This document shows positions 1-9,726 of a DNA stretch of 64,000 nucleotides, piece by piece (position 1 is the stretch's first letter; every line of letters starts with the position of its first letter). The position numbers were made by a program, and so were the translations under genes. Origin of the DNA: CAZRDB01 sp964598695. GTDB lineage: Bacteria; Armatimonadota; Zipacnadia; UBA1398. A model generated the notes under the pieces. The model saw nothing but the letters and a program-made list of their open reading frames with translations. It made no database searches and was not told the origin of the DNA. The stretch covers positions 6,968 to 70,967 of the forward strand of contig CAZRDB010000003.1 of the NCBI GenBank assembly GCA_964598695.1. Reading direction: 5' to 3'.

Positions 1-4
1 GCTC

Positions 5-2140
5 ATGGCCGTGAGCGACGGCGCGACAACCGTCGGGCTGTTGTGGGACTGCCGGAAGGCGTGGGACGGTCGGCACGATCGGCCTGCCGCGTTCTTCTCG
101 GCCCCCGGCTACCTGGAGGGCCACCGACCGGCGACGATGGGTCTGATGGCGCCGAGCATCCTCGGCGGCTGGCTGCGAGAGAACGAGCGGCTCGCGGGTG
201 AGCCCTACCCGCTGGCCGCGAACCGACCGCTGACGCTCGAAGCGACCCTGCTCGCCCGAGTCGGTTCGTCCTCGTCACTCGACGCGGTCGACCGGTGGAT
301 CGAGACCTTCGGGGCGCCCGAGCCATCGCGCCCGCCGCGGGGCGACTACCTCCGCGAGGTCGAGTTCTCGGCACAGGCGTACCTCGACACCGTCTACATC
401 CCGGAGGAGGACGCCTGGTGGTACAGCAAGGGCGGCGGCCCGGTGATGTCCAAGAAGGGGCCGGCGTCCTCGGCGTACGCCTGGAACCTCCTCCGCGCGG
501 CGCGCCTCGCGCAGAGCGGTGAGAAGGCGGCGCGGTTCCTCGAGTGGGCCGGGCGGATGCGCGCACAGGCGGCAGAGCCCTCGGGCGCCGACCAGGGCCT
601 CGAGTTCCTCACGGCCCCGACCTGGCCCCCGTCGCTGCTCGCGTCGGCCGCATCGCTCAGTGCCGCCCAGCTTCCCGAGGGCGGTTGGAGCTTCGATGCC
701 GACCGATCGGCCGGGCCGCCGTTCACCGGGTACGACTACTGGGACCTCGGGGAGGACGACGCGGTCGAGTCGGGCACCATCGCCGCGAGCGCCGCCCAGC
801 TCCTCCGCTGTGCGCGGGTGCTCGGCAGCGAGAGCGCGCTCGCGGGCGGGCTTCGGGCCCTCGAGGCGCTGGAGTCCTACCGCGTGCCCCGCGCGGCGCA
901 GGTGTGGGAGGTGCCGGTCCACAGCCCGGACATCCTCGCCTCGGCCGATGCCCTCGAGGCCTACCTCGAGGCCTATGCCGTCACGGGGGATGCGAGGCTG
1001 CTCGAGCGCGCTGTCTACTGGGCGCGGACGGGTCTCCCCTTCCTCTACCTCTGGGAGGACCCGGAGCGGCCTTTCCTCCGGTACGCCTCGATCCCGGTCT
1101 ACGGGGCGAGCCAGAACCAGTGGTCATGGTTCGGGCGGCCGGTGCAGTGGAACGGCCTCCGCTACGCCGGCGCCCTGTTCCAGCTCGCTCCACACGACGA
1201 CTCCTTGCCGTGGCGGACCATCGCCGAGGGGATCGTCGTGAGCGCGCTGCACCAGCAAGCGCCCGATGGGCCGGACAAGGGCATGTGGCCCGACTCCATC
1301 GGCGCCATCCAGGGCGACAAGTCGAGCTGGGTCTTCGACCCGCAGCTCATCCTGGAGCACGTCTACACGCTGCTCGGCCAGGACCCCCACCCGCGGACGG
1401 TGCGGGTCGCGGTGGACGGCGCCACGGTGCCCATCACCTCAATCGGCGAGGTCTCCGCGGTGCGCCACACGGGTGCGACGCTGCGCTGCACGGTCTCATA
1501 CGCGGCCCAGGTGCAGGGCGCGGTGCTGTTCGGCTGCCTGGCCGCGCCTACCGAGGTGCTGCTCAACGGTGAGGCCGTGCCGCGCGGAGACGGCCGGCCC
1601 GGGTGGGCTCATGACCCCTCGCTCTCCCTGCTCACGGTGCGCCTCCCGGCGGGGCCGGCGCATCGTCTCGAACTGCGTGGCGTGCGTACGTGCCCGGCGC
1701 CGGAGATCCCCCTGCCGCTCGACCGGATCGACTTCACCTTCGAGGCCGGGACCGAGGGCTGGAGCCCGCTCCACTCGGTCTCCGGCCTGCGGGCCGAGAG
1801 CGGGGCGCTCGTGGTGGAGATCTCGGACGTGGACCCGTACATCCAGCGCCAGGGCCTGCATCTCACCGGCCGGTCGGGCGACACGCTCGCGCTCCGCATG
1901 CGCTCCAACGCGGCGGGGGGGGCGCAGCTCTACTGGAGCACCCGCGGCATGGACTACTACGAGGAGGCGAAGGTGCTGAACTTCGCCGTTGTGAACGACG
2001 GGCACTGGCACGAGTACCGCCTGCCGCTGGGGGGCCATGCGCTGTGGGCCGGGCAGGAGGTCACGGGCTTGCGCTTCGACCCGGCCGCGGGCGGCCCGGG
2101 CGATGTGGAGATCGACTGGATGCGGCTCGAGCGCGAGTGA
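5..2140 (+). CDS. Secreted-type (alpha/alpha)6-toroid protein with C-terminal carbohydrate-binding-like domain (5' end probably cut by window edge)
   Basis: The frame stays open to the left edge and no signal peptide or ribosome binding site is visible, so the first ATG is probably internal and the gene partial. Residues 1-460 are helical with repeated Trp/Tyr/Gly motifs (for example WWYSKGGG and YDYWDLGEDDAVES), as in six-hairpin (alpha/alpha toroid) glycosidases or lyases. About residues 465-560 look like a beta-sandwich, and 570-711 a jelly roll ending in VEIDWMRLE, a common ending of carbohydrate-binding modules. It lies 29 bp upstream of a GH95 fucosidase on the same strand, so a role in the same glycan degradation is likely. 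I do not recognise a specific family, and the substrate is unknown. Confidence 0.7.
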   Translation: MAVSDGATTVGLLWDCRKAWDGRHDRPAAFFSAPGYLEGHRPATMGLMAPSILGGWLRENERLAGEPYPLAANRPLTLEATLLARVGSSSSLDAVDRWIETFGAPEPSRPPRGDYLREVEFSAQAYLDTVYIPEEDAWWYSKGGGPVMSKKGPASSAYAWNLLRAARLAQSGEKAARFLEWAGRMRAQAAEPSGADQGLEFLTAPTWPPSLLASAASLSAAQLPEGGWSFDADRSAGPPFTGYDYWDLGEDDAVESGTIAASAAQLLRCARVLGSESALAGGLRALEALESYRVPRAAQVWEVPVHSPDILASADALEAYLEAYAVTGDARLLERAVYWARTGLPFLYLWEDPERPFLRYASIPVYGASQNQWSWFGRPVQWNGLRYAGALFQLAPHDDSLPWRTIAEGIVVSALHQQAPDGPDKGMWPDSIGAIQGDKSSWVFDPQLILEHVYTLLGQDPHPRTVRVAVDGATVPITSIGEVSAVRHTGATLRCTVSYAAQVQGAVLFGCLAAPTEVLLNGEAVPRGDGRPGWAHDPSLSLLTVRLPAGPAHRLELRGVRTCPAPEIPLPLDRIDFTFEAGTEGWSPLHSVSGLRAESGALVVEISDVDPYIQRQGLHLTGRSGDTLALRMRSNAAGGAQLYWSTRGMDYYEEAKVLNFAVVNDGHWHEYRLPLGGHALWAGQEVTGLRFDPAAGGPGDVEIDWMRLERE

Positions 2141-2169
2141 GCGGCCCCGAGCGGGGCGAGGGAGAGCCG

Positions 2170-5100
2170 ATGGCGATGATGCGCGGATGGATGCCGGCGC
2201 TGGTGGCCGGCGTGGTGCTCGCGGTGGGCGCACGGGCGGGCACGCCCGAGGGCTGGCGGATGCTCGAGGCGCCCGGCGCCTGGTCGGGCGACCTCGGCGG
2301 CTACGACGGTCTCGCGTGGTACCGCTGCTTTGTTGCCATCCCGGCGGACTGGGCGGGTGCGGAGCTGCGCCTGTGCCTCGGCGCGATCGACGACGGCGAC
2401 CAGGCGTTCGTGAACGGCACACCGGTCGGCGCGACCGGGAGCCTCGCGGAGCCGGCCTCGCCGAACTGGTCGACCGCTCGCGCCTATGGCGTCCCCGAGG
2501 CGGCCGTGCGCGCGGGTGGGTGGAACCTGATCGCCGTGCGCGTGCGGGACACCGGGGGGCCGGGGGGGATCGGTGGCGGCCCGCTGGCGCTCGAGGGGCC
2601 GGGCGGGCGGATCCCGCTCGCGGGCCGCTGGCAGTTCCGGACGGGCGATGACCCGGCGTGGTCGCGATGGCCGGTCGACCCGGCCTCCGATGAGGGGAGA
2701 CGCATGGCGGAGGAGTTTCGCGCGGAGAGTGGCCTGACGGGCGCGGTCGAGCGCCGGTGGGAGTTCGTGGGTGAGTCGCTTCCACCCGAGGGCGAGTCGG
2801 TCCTGTGGTACCGCATGCCGGCCCACGCACGGGGCGAGACGGGCGCGGAGGAGGAGCCTCCGACCGATGCCGCGTGGGTTGACGCGCTCCCCGTGGGCAA
2901 CGGCCGGTTGGGCGGCATGGTGTTCGGCCGCGTCTGCCGCGAGCGGATCCAGCTCAACGAGGACAGCGTCTGGTCGGGCAGCCCGCAGGAGGCCGACAAC
3001 CCCGAGGCCGTGGCGGCGCGCCCCGAGGTCCGCCGTCTGCTCTTCGCGGGCGGCTACCCCGCCGCCCAAGCGTTGGCCGCGGAGAAGATGCTGTGCAAGG
3101 GGCCCGGCACCGGCTCCGGCAGTGGGGCCGACGTGCAGTTCGGGTGCTACCAGACGCTCGGCGACCTGTGGCTCGACTTCGCGACCCCGTCCAGACGGAT
3201 CGAGGACTACCGGCGGGAGCTGGATCTCAACACCGCCGTGGCGCGCGTTCGCTACCGCGCCGGCGGAGTGCTGTTCACGCGCGAGGTGTTCGCGAGCGCG
3301 CCGGCCCAGGCGCTCGTCGTACGGCTCACGTGCGAGCAGCCGGGAGGACTGAGCCTGGCCATCCGGCTCGACCGGCCGGAGCGGTTCTCGACGGAGGCCG
3401 AGGGACCGGACGGCCTCGCGATGCGGGGCCAACTCCTGGATGGCAAGGGCGGAGACGACGGCCTGCGGTACGTCGCGCGCCTGCGGGCGCGGGCCGAGGA
3501 CGGCCGCATCGAGACGGAGGGCAACGCGCTGCGCGTGACCGGGGCAACGACGGTTACGCTCCTCCTCACGGCTGGCGCCGACTACCGGCTCGACCCGCCG
3601 ACCTACCGCGGCGGTGCGCCCGAGGAGGCCACGCGGACCCAGCTCGAGGCTGCGGCGGCGATGCCCTACGGGCTGCTGAAGGCCGACCACATCGCCGAGT
3701 ACCAGCGGTACTTCCACCGTGCCAAGCTGGCGCTCGCGCGCACCGAGGCGTCGGACCTGCCGACCGACGAGCGGCTGGAGGCGTTCGGCTCCCAGGGCGG
3801 CGACCCGGCCCTGGCGGCGCTGCTGTTCGACTACGGTCGGTACCTGCTCATCTCGAGTTCGCGGCCGGGCGACCTGCCCGCCAACCTGCAGGGGATCTGG
3901 GCGACGGGGATCCGGACGCCCTGGAACTGCGACTACCACATCAACATCAACCTGCAGATGAACTACTGGCCGGCCGAGACCACCAACCTGAGCGACTGCC
4001 AGGCCCCGCTGACCGATCTGGTGCTCTCGCTCCGGGAGGCGGGCACGCGGACGGCTCGGGTCCACTACGGCAAGCCCGGATGGGTCGCGCACACGATCAC
4101 GAATGCCTGGGGCTTCACCTCGCCGGGCGAGGGGCTCGGTTGGGGCGCGAGCCCAACCTGCGGGGCGTGGCTCTGCCAGCACCTGTGGGAGCACTACCGG
4201 TTCACCGGCGACCGGGAGTACCTCGAGCGCGTCTATCCGCTGATCCGCGAGGCGACCCGGTTCTTCCTGAGCTGGATCGTCGAGGACCCGAAGACCGGGC
4301 GGCTGGTCTCGGGGCCGGCGGTCTCGCCCGAGAACTCCTTCCGCACACCCGACGGGATCGTCGCGAGCCTGAGCATGGGGCCGAGCATGGACCAGGAGAT
4401 CGTCTGGGAGCTGTTCTCCGAGTTCCTCGACGCCGCGCGCGAACTCGATCGCGACGAGGAGCTGTGCCACCAGGTTCGCTCGGCCCGCGAGCGCCTGGCG
4501 CTCCCGGGGCTCACGGCCGACGGTCGGCTGCGGGAGTGGGCGGAGGACTACGAGGAGCCGGAGCCGACGCACCGCCACGTCTCGCACCTCTACGGGCTGC
4601 ACCCGGGCTGGCAGATCACCCCCGACGCGCTGCCGGAGCACTATGAGGCTGCCCGGAAGAGCCTCCAGGCGCGGGGCGACTCGGGCACGGGGTGGTCGAT
4701 GGCCTGGAAGGTCTGCTTCTGGGCCCGGCTTCGCGATGGCGACCGTGCCCACCAGCTGCTCGCGAACTTCCTGCGGCTCACGGGCGACCAGGGCTACAAC
4801 TACTCGGACGGGGGCGGCGTCTACACGAACCTGTTCTGTGCCCACCCGCCCTTCCAGATCGACGGCAACTTCGGCATCGCGGCCGGGATCGCCGAGATGC
4901 TGCTCCAGAGCCACGCGGCCGCGCTCGAGCTGCTGCCCGCGTTGCCCGGCGCGTGGGCCGAGGGCTCGGTCCGAGGTCTCCGGGCGCGCGACGGTTTCGA
5001 GGCGGACATCGCCTGGCAGGAGGGGAGGCTCACCCTCGCCCGGATCCGAAGTGACCTCGGCCGCCGGTGCGCGATCCGTGCCACGGTCCCGTTGACCGTG

Positions 5101-5205
5101 ACCGGTCCGCGGGGCCCGGTGGAGGTGTCGCCCGTCGAGGGCGGGGGGGTCGCATTCGAGACGGAGAAGAACGCGGAGTACGTGGTCACCCCGGCTGCCC
5201 GTTAG
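2170..5205 (+). CDS. GH95 alpha-L-fucosidase (secreted)
   Basis: An inverting alpha-1,2-L-fucosidase-type glycoside hydrolase of 1011 residues. The ATG at 2170 follows the purine-rich GAGGGAGAG and gives a signal peptide ending near GARAG. Residues 25-200 form an extra jelly-roll domain like those of beta-galactosidases. The GH95 N-terminal beta domain begins near residue 215 (LPVGNGRLGGMVFG, LNEDSVWSG). The catalytic toroid shows HININLQMNYWPAE, whose Asn592/Asn594 pair corresponds to the catalytic asparagines of characterised GH95 enzymes; SPENS with Glu721 as likely general acid; HRHVSHLYGLHPG; and IDGNFGIAAGIAE. Family and key residues are clear. Substrate (fucosylated plant, algal or host glycan) is inferred. 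It is followed after 22 bp by a GH29 enzyme, suggesting complementary linkage specificities in one operon. Confidence 0.95.
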   Translation: MAMMRGWMPALVAGVVLAVGARAGTPEGWRMLEAPGAWSGDLGGYDGLAWYRCFVAIPADWAGAELRLCLGAIDDGDQAFVNGTPVGATGSLAEPASPNWSTARAYGVPEAAVRAGGWNLIAVRVRDTGGPGGIGGGPLALEGPGGRIPLAGRWQFRTGDDPAWSRWPVDPASDEGRRMAEEFRAESGLTGAVERRWEFVGESLPPEGESVLWYRMPAHARGETGAEEEPPTDAAWVDALPVGNGRLGGMVFGRVCRERIQLNEDSVWSGSPQEADNPEAVAARPEVRRLLFAGGYPAAQALAAEKMLCKGPGTGSGSGADVQFGCYQTLGDLWLDFATPSRRIEDYRRELDLNTAVARVRYRAGGVLFTREVFASAPAQALVVRLTCEQPGGLSLAIRLDRPERFSTEAEGPDGLAMRGQLLDGKGGDDGLRYVARLRARAEDGRIETEGNALRVTGATTVTLLLTAGADYRLDPPTYRGGAPEEATRTQLEAAAAMPYGLLKADHIAEYQRYFHRAKLALARTEASDLPTDERLEAFGSQGGDPALAALLFDYGRYLLISSSRPGDLPANLQGIWATGIRTPWNCDYHININLQMNYWPAETTNLSDCQAPLTDLVLSLREAGTRTARVHYGKPGWVAHTITNAWGFTSPGEGLGWGASPTCGAWLCQHLWEHYRFTGDREYLERVYPLIREATRFFLSWIVEDPKTGRLVSGPAVSPENSFRTPDGIVASLSMGPSMDQEIVWELFSEFLDAARELDRDEELCHQVRSARERLALPGLTADGRLREWAEDYEEPEPTHRHVSHLYGLHPGWQITPDALPEHYEAARKSLQARGDSGTGWSMAWKVCFWARLRDGDRAHQLLANFLRLTGDQGYNYSDGGGVYTNLFCAHPPFQIDGNFGIAAGIAEMLLQSHAAALELLPALPGAWAEGSVRGLRARDGFEADIAWQEGRLTLARIRSDLGRRCAIRATVPLTVTGPRGPVEVSPVEGGGVAFETEKNAEYVVTPAAR

Positions 5206-5227
5206 CCGCCACAGGAGGAGGAGATCG

Positions 5228-7390
5228 ATGCACCACTGGACGGTAGTGGCCGCGGTCGCGCTCACATGCGCCGGCGCGGCAGCGCAAGAGCAGTTCGCCC
5301 CGGTCCCGCCCGACGCGAGCATCAAGGAGATCGCGACGCTCTCGGCCCACGTGACACCCTCGCCGCGGCAGCTCCGGTGGCAGGAGGTCGATCTCTCGGC
5401 CTTCGTCCACTTCGGGATGAACACGTTCACCGATCGGGAGTGGGGGGAGGGGACCGAGGACCCCGCGCTGTTCAACCCGAGTGACTTCGATGCCACGCAG
5501 TGGGTCGAGGCGTGCAAGTCGGCGGGGATCGGGACCCTGATCCTGACGGCCAAGCACCACGACGGCTTCTGCCTGTGGCCGAGCGCGTACACGAGCCACT
5601 CGGTCAAGAGCAGCCCGTGGCGCGGCGGCCAGGGAGACGTGGTGCGCGAGGTGGCCGACGCCTGCCGTGAGGGCGGGATCCGGCTCGGAATCTACCTCTC
5701 GCCCTGGGATCGGCACGAGCCCTCCTACGGCGACTCGCCGGTCTACAACGAGTACTTCCGCAACCAGCTCCGCGAGCTGCTCACCCAGTACGGCCCGGTG
5801 GCCGAGGTGTGGTTCGACGGCGCCTGCGGGGAGGGGCCGAACGGGAAGCGGCAGGAGTATGACTTCCCGAGCTACTACAAGATCATCCGCGAGCTGCAGC
5901 CCGATGCGGTGATCTCGGTCTGCGGCCCCGATGTCCGCTGGTGCGGCAACGAGGCGGGCGTCTCGCGCAAGACCGAGTGGAGCGTCGTGCCGGTGAGCGG
6001 CTCGCCCGAGACCGGGATCAGCTGCGATGCGCAGGCGGCCGATCTCGGCGGCCGGAGCAAGCTCGCGGGGGCGACACTCCTGGCGTGGTACCCCTCGCAG
6101 GTGAACACCTCGATCCGCCCCGGTTGGTTCTACCATGCCTCCGAAGACAACCGGGTGAAGCCTCTCTCCCACCTGCTCGACGTCTACGACGGGGCGGTGG
6201 GCGGCAACTCGCAGTTCCTGCTGAACATCCCGCCCGACCCGCGCGGCCGGTTCCACGAGAACGATGTGGCCCGCCTGCGCGAGCTGGGTGAGGCGATCCG
6301 TGCGACCTACGGCAGCGACCTCGCCGCCGGCGCCGTCGCCTCGGCGAGCGCCTCGGCCGAGGGCCACGCGGCCTCCGGGGCGGTCGATAGCGACCCGGCC
6401 ACCTACTGGACCGTGCCGGAGGGCCGCACGACCGGGTCGATCGAGCTGGATCTCGGGGGCCCACGGACGTTCGATCGCCTGGTGCTCGAGGAGGCGATCG
6501 CGGAGGGCCAGCGCGTCGAGATGTTCGCGGTTGACACCGGCGATGCCAACGGGCAGTGGAACGAGGTCAGCAGCGGGACGACGATCGGCCACCGTCGGAT
6601 CGTACGGCTGCCGCTCCTCACCGCGGACCGACTGCGGATCCGGATCCTCTCCGCGCGCGACTGCCCGACGCTCTCGCGGATCGGTCTGTTCCGGGCGCCC
6701 ACGCTCGTGGGGCCGCCCGAGATCACGCGCGATCGCAAGGGCTTCGTCCGGATCCAGGCCCACGAGGGGCTCACGGTGCAGTACTCGGTCGAGGCGCCGG
6801 GCTTCCCGAGCGAGGCCCGCACCTACGCGGAGCCGTTCGAGTTGCCGGACGGGGGCGTGGTGACCGCGACGGCCGTCCTCCCCGCGCAGAGCGACACGCC
6901 GCTGATGGCCGGCGGCTCGCTCACGACGGTCGCGGAGTTCGCGCTCGCGAAGACCGGCTGGACGATCGTCTCGGTCGACAGCGAGGAGAACCCGGAGAGA
7001 GCCGCCTGCGCGATCGACGGCGACCCCTCGACCTACTGGCACACGGGCTGGCGGGCCGGGGAGCCGGCGCCGCCGCACCGGCTGGTGTTCGACATGGGCG
7101 AGGAGCGCGATCTGGGCGGCTTCACCTACCTCCCGCGGCAAGACGGCCAGGTCAACGGGACGGTCGCCCACTACCAACTGCTGACGAGCCTCGATGGCGC
7201 GACCTGGGGCGATCCGGTCGCGCAGGGCGAGTTCGGCAACATCGCCAACAACCCGGTCGAGCAACGGGTACGGTTCGCCCAGCCGGTCCGGGCCCGGTAC
7301 GTCCAGTTCGTGGCGCTCGATGAGATCAACGGGCGGCCGTGGGCCAGTGCGGCCGAGATCGGGCTTCTGCCCGCGCCGGCGGCCCAGTAG
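5228..7390 (+). CDS. GH29 alpha-L-fucosidase with F5/8 C-type carbohydrate-binding domains (secreted)
   Basis: A retaining alpha-L-fucosidase of 720 residues. It starts at an ATG preceded by a strong AGGAGGAGG and a short signal peptide ending in GAAAQ. The catalytic barrel (residues 30-350) contains FVHFGMNTF, TAKHHDGFCLWPS and EVWFDGACGE; Asp197 in VWFDGA is the family nucleophile position. Two F5/8 type C (discoidin-like) domains follow at about 365-480 and 570-715, separated by a short beta module; they probably bind the glycan. It is co-directional with the GH95 gene 22 bp upstream. The next gene converges with only 3 bp between stop codons and no hairpin terminator. Identification is firm; substrate is unknown. 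Confidence 0.95.
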   Translation: MHHWTVVAAVALTCAGAAAQEQFAPVPPDASIKEIATLSAHVTPSPRQLRWQEVDLSAFVHFGMNTFTDREWGEGTEDPALFNPSDFDATQWVEACKSAGIGTLILTAKHHDGFCLWPSAYTSHSVKSSPWRGGQGDVVREVADACREGGIRLGIYLSPWDRHEPSYGDSPVYNEYFRNQLRELLTQYGPVAEVWFDGACGEGPNGKRQEYDFPSYYKIIRELQPDAVISVCGPDVRWCGNEAGVSRKTEWSVVPVSGSPETGISCDAQAADLGGRSKLAGATLLAWYPSQVNTSIRPGWFYHASEDNRVKPLSHLLDVYDGAVGGNSQFLLNIPPDPRGRFHENDVARLRELGEAIRATYGSDLAAGAVASASASAEGHAASGAVDSDPATYWTVPEGRTTGSIELDLGGPRTFDRLVLEEAIAEGQRVEMFAVDTGDANGQWNEVSSGTTIGHRRIVRLPLLTADRLRIRILSARDCPTLSRIGLFRAPTLVGPPEITRDRKGFVRIQAHEGLTVQYSVEAPGFPSEARTYAEPFELPDGGVVTATAVLPAQSDTPLMAGGSLTTVAEFALAKTGWTIVSVDSEENPERAACAIDGDPSTYWHTGWRAGEPAPPHRLVFDMGEERDLGGFTYLPRQDGQVNGTVAHYQLLTSLDGATWGDPVAQGEFGNIANNPVEQRVRFAQPVRARYVQFVALDEINGRPWASAAEIGLLPAPAAQ

Positions 7391-7393
7391 GGG

Positions 7394-8950
7394 TCAGAAC
7401 CAGCTCTCCAGGCCGACGGAGAGCGTCGTCGACCGGTCGCGCTCGCCCGCGAGGGGTCCCCGGACCTCCCGATGGGTGAGCGCGAGCCGGGCGGCGGCAT
7501 CGTGGCCGAGCCCCTTGGTGACGGAGAGGCCGAACGCCCACTCGTGCGAGGGGACGGGCTGAACGCGACCGCGTACGATCCGCTCCAGGTAGGCCTTCGC
7601 CGCCAGATCGCCCGAGGCGAGATAGCGGGCCTCGAGGTAGAGGGAGTGCGCGTCGGGGCCGATCCGGTGCTGGAGCGGAACGCCACGGTCGATGAAGTCG
7701 AGCACCTCGCTTCGGCCGGAGAGGCCGAACTGCCGGGACGACCGGGCGTACTCGGCGCGGGCCGCCCAGCGCCCGTTGTCGAAGAGGTCGGGTGAGTAGA
7801 CGCCGAGCAGCCAGGCGTTCTCGTCCTCGCCCCGGCCGGGCTCGTCGCCGTTCACCCCCAGCCACGCCGTCAGCCACAGCAGGAGCCGGTAGATGCCGAT
7901 CGAGTCGAGTGCCTCGGGCATGTCCACCTCGTCGATCGCCGCCTCGGCGTACACCCGCAACCGGCCCGGGGGGCTCCAGACGAGGTCGGAGTGCATGAGG
8001 AGGTTGTCCTCGTAGTAGGCGACCCCGCCCGGGCGGAGCTGGTGGCGCAGGAGCGAGCCCCAGAACGACACCGGCAGGACCATGTACACCGGCGAGGTGA
8101 CGCCGCGCATCCGCGCGATGTCGGTGAGCGAGACCTCCAGGTGGTCCGAGAGCCGCTTCTCGTAGCGCTTGGTGTAGGTGGTCACGAGCTGGCCCGCGCG
8201 CAGGGCCGCGGTCCACGTGAACTCCACGCCGATCCGCGTGCCCAGCACGCGCCAGACGCTCTCGTAGCGCGCGTGGTCCGAGGGCCCGTGCGTGTCATCC
8301 CAGCCGAAGGTCCCGCGGGCGCCGACGCCCATGCGCAACGCGTCACGCCCCAGCGTGAGCCGGTACTGCGGCCGCAGCCAGTCGAGTGCCGCCGTCGCGA
8401 GGAGAGGCTGCCCGAGCCGCTGCTGCCGTGCGTCGGTTGGCTGGTGGGCCAGCTCGATCCGCGCGACGGCATCCCCCGCCCGCGAGATCCGGATGGCGCC
8501 GAGCCGGCCGGTGAGGCACGTGCCGTGGTTGGTCCACTCGGCGCGGGCGATCCCGTGGCCCTGGATGGTCGCCGCCTCAGCCTGCGCGAGCCCGGCGAGC
8601 GCTTCGGCGACGGGCCGGCCCGCGGTCTCCAGCTCTCCGCCGTACTCGCGGAGCAGGGGGCCGAGCCAGACGCGGCCGCGCGCCCGGGGATCCGCCCGCA
8701 GCGTCTCCCAGCAGGTCCAGGCCATCTCGGCCAGCTCGGAGCGGTCGAACGCGAAGTCGCCCAGGAAGCGCACGGGCGTGAGCCCCGGCACGCGGTTCCC
8801 GGTGGTCAGCTCCCGCAGCGCCGTGTAGCTCCAGTGGCTCGCGGGAACCATCTCATGCGTACACTGCGCCGGCCGGCTCGCGCCGAGAGCCGCGCTCGCG
8901 GCGAGCAGCAGCACGGAGAGAAGAGGGGTCAGGGGGGACGGGCGTCTCAC
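7394..8950 (-). CDS. Wzi-like outer-membrane beta-barrel protein
   Basis: A predicted outer-membrane barrel of 518 residues. I place the start at the GTG at 8950, which overlaps the upstream stop as GTGA; it gives VRRPSPLTPLL and a signal peptide ending near AALGAS. The mature N-terminus has VPASHWSYTALREL, reminiscent of an S-layer-homology type anchor, and the rest consists of alternating strands (WLRPQYRLTLGRDALRMG, LEVSLTDIARMRG) ending in SVGLESWF, a C-terminal aromatic typical of outer-membrane proteins. The layout resembles capsule-assembly Wzi-family proteins, so surface polysaccharide anchoring or export is the best guess. It is translationally coupled to the preceding small secreted protein. 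Confidence 0.65.
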   Translation of the reverse strand: MRRPSPLTPLLSVLLLAASAALGASRPAQCTHEMVPASHWSYTALRELTTGNRVPGLTPVRFLGDFAFDRSELAEMAWTCWETLRADPRARGRVWLGPLLREYGGELETAGRPVAEALAGLAQAEAATIQGHGIARAEWTNHGTCLTGRLGAIRISRAGDAVARIELAHQPTDARQQRLGQPLLATAALDWLRPQYRLTLGRDALRMGVGARGTFGWDDTHGPSDHARYESVWRVLGTRIGVEFTWTAALRAGQLVTTYTKRYEKRLSDHLEVSLTDIARMRGVTSPVYMVLPVSFWGSLLRHQLRPGGVAYYEDNLLMHSDLVWSPPGRLRVYAEAAIDEVDMPEALDSIGIYRLLLWLTAWLGVNGDEPGRGEDENAWLLGVYSPDLFDNGRWAARAEYARSSRQFGLSGRSEVLDFIDRGVPLQHRIGPDAHSLYLEARYLASGDLAAKAYLERIVRGRVQPVPSHEWAFGLSVTKGLGHDAAARLALTHREVRGPLAGERDRSTTLSVGLESWF

Positions 8951-9543
8951 CGGCCGGCCTCCCGGTAGGGGTCGAGCGTGAGGGAGGTGGCGCCCCACAC
9001 CCGAAGCCGCGTGAGCTGGAGCGTGTCCGTGGCGCCGCCGTCGGGGTGCCAACGGAGCATGATGGGGAGGCGGAACTCGACCTCGCGGGCCCCGTGGCCG
9101 CCCGTCGCTGCCTCGCGCAGGGAGGCGAGCAGGATCGCCGACGGGTCGCCGAACCGGGGGAGGAGGTCTCCCGCGGGGATCGCCTCACCCCGCCGCAGCG
9201 GGAGCCAGCCCAGCTCGCCCCGCAGTGTGGCGATCTCGAGCCGGCCGTCGGCGGGCGGGGTGCCCTCGATCGAGACGTGGGCGTCGTGAAAGGCGCGAGC
9301 GCCGTGGAGCGGCGACCCGTCGTCGGTCTTGCCCCCGCCGAGGTCCACCCGCCACTCGGTGATCGTGTGGCCGAAGCCGGAGCAGATCGGGATCGCGACG
9401 TAGCCCGCCTCGAGCGAGAACGCCTCCACCCGGGCTTCCCAACCGCCGCCTCCGCACCCGCCCGCGCACACGGGCCAGATGGCCGTGGACACGGCCAGGC
9501 CGAGCAGTCCGATGCCGACGCTCCACCGAGGTCTGGTGGCCAC
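8947..9543 (-). CDS. Small secreted or lipid-anchored protein of unknown function
   Basis: A 198-residue protein with a hydrophobic N-terminal segment (IGLLGLAVSTAIWPVCAGGC) followed by Gly residues, which could be a signal peptide or a poor lipobox. The mature part appears all-beta, with no recognisable catalytic motif. Its stop codon overlaps the start of the Wzi-like barrel (GTGA), implying coupled translation and probably a shared envelope job. I do not recognise the family. Confidence 0.6.
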   Translation of the reverse strand: MATRPRWSVGIGLLGLAVSTAIWPVCAGGCGGGGWEARVEAFSLEAGYVAIPICSGFGHTITEWRVDLGGGKTDDGSPLHGARAFHDAHVSIEGTPPADGRLEIATLRGELGWLPLRRGEAIPAGDLLPRFGDPSAILLASLREAATGGHGAREVEFRLPIMLRWHPDGGATDTLQLTRLRVWGATSLTLDPYREAGR

Positions 9544-9726
9544 GTCCTGCCTCCCTTCGGCTCACCCACAGCAAATGGTTCGCGGCCGGGCGCGAGGCGA
9601 CCTCCGGGGCCTCGGTGACCGCGGGCTCCGTCTGTGGCATGCTGACCGGCGTTGTCCGCGCGGCTGGAGCGGCACGGGAAGGCGCGGGGCAGACCGATGG
9701 CGTGGCTTTCGCTACTCGTAGGAGGC

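Noticed and set aside
1957..5607. A 1216-codon open frame on the minus strand, antisense to the GH95 gene
   Set aside because: The protein is Arg/Pro/Ala/Gly/His-rich without domains; it is a high-GC shadow of a well-supported gene.
9652..9726. 25-residue N-terminal extension of the glycosidase starting at 9652
   Set aside because: It lacks a ribosome binding site and protein-like composition; GGAGG lies only beside the later start region.
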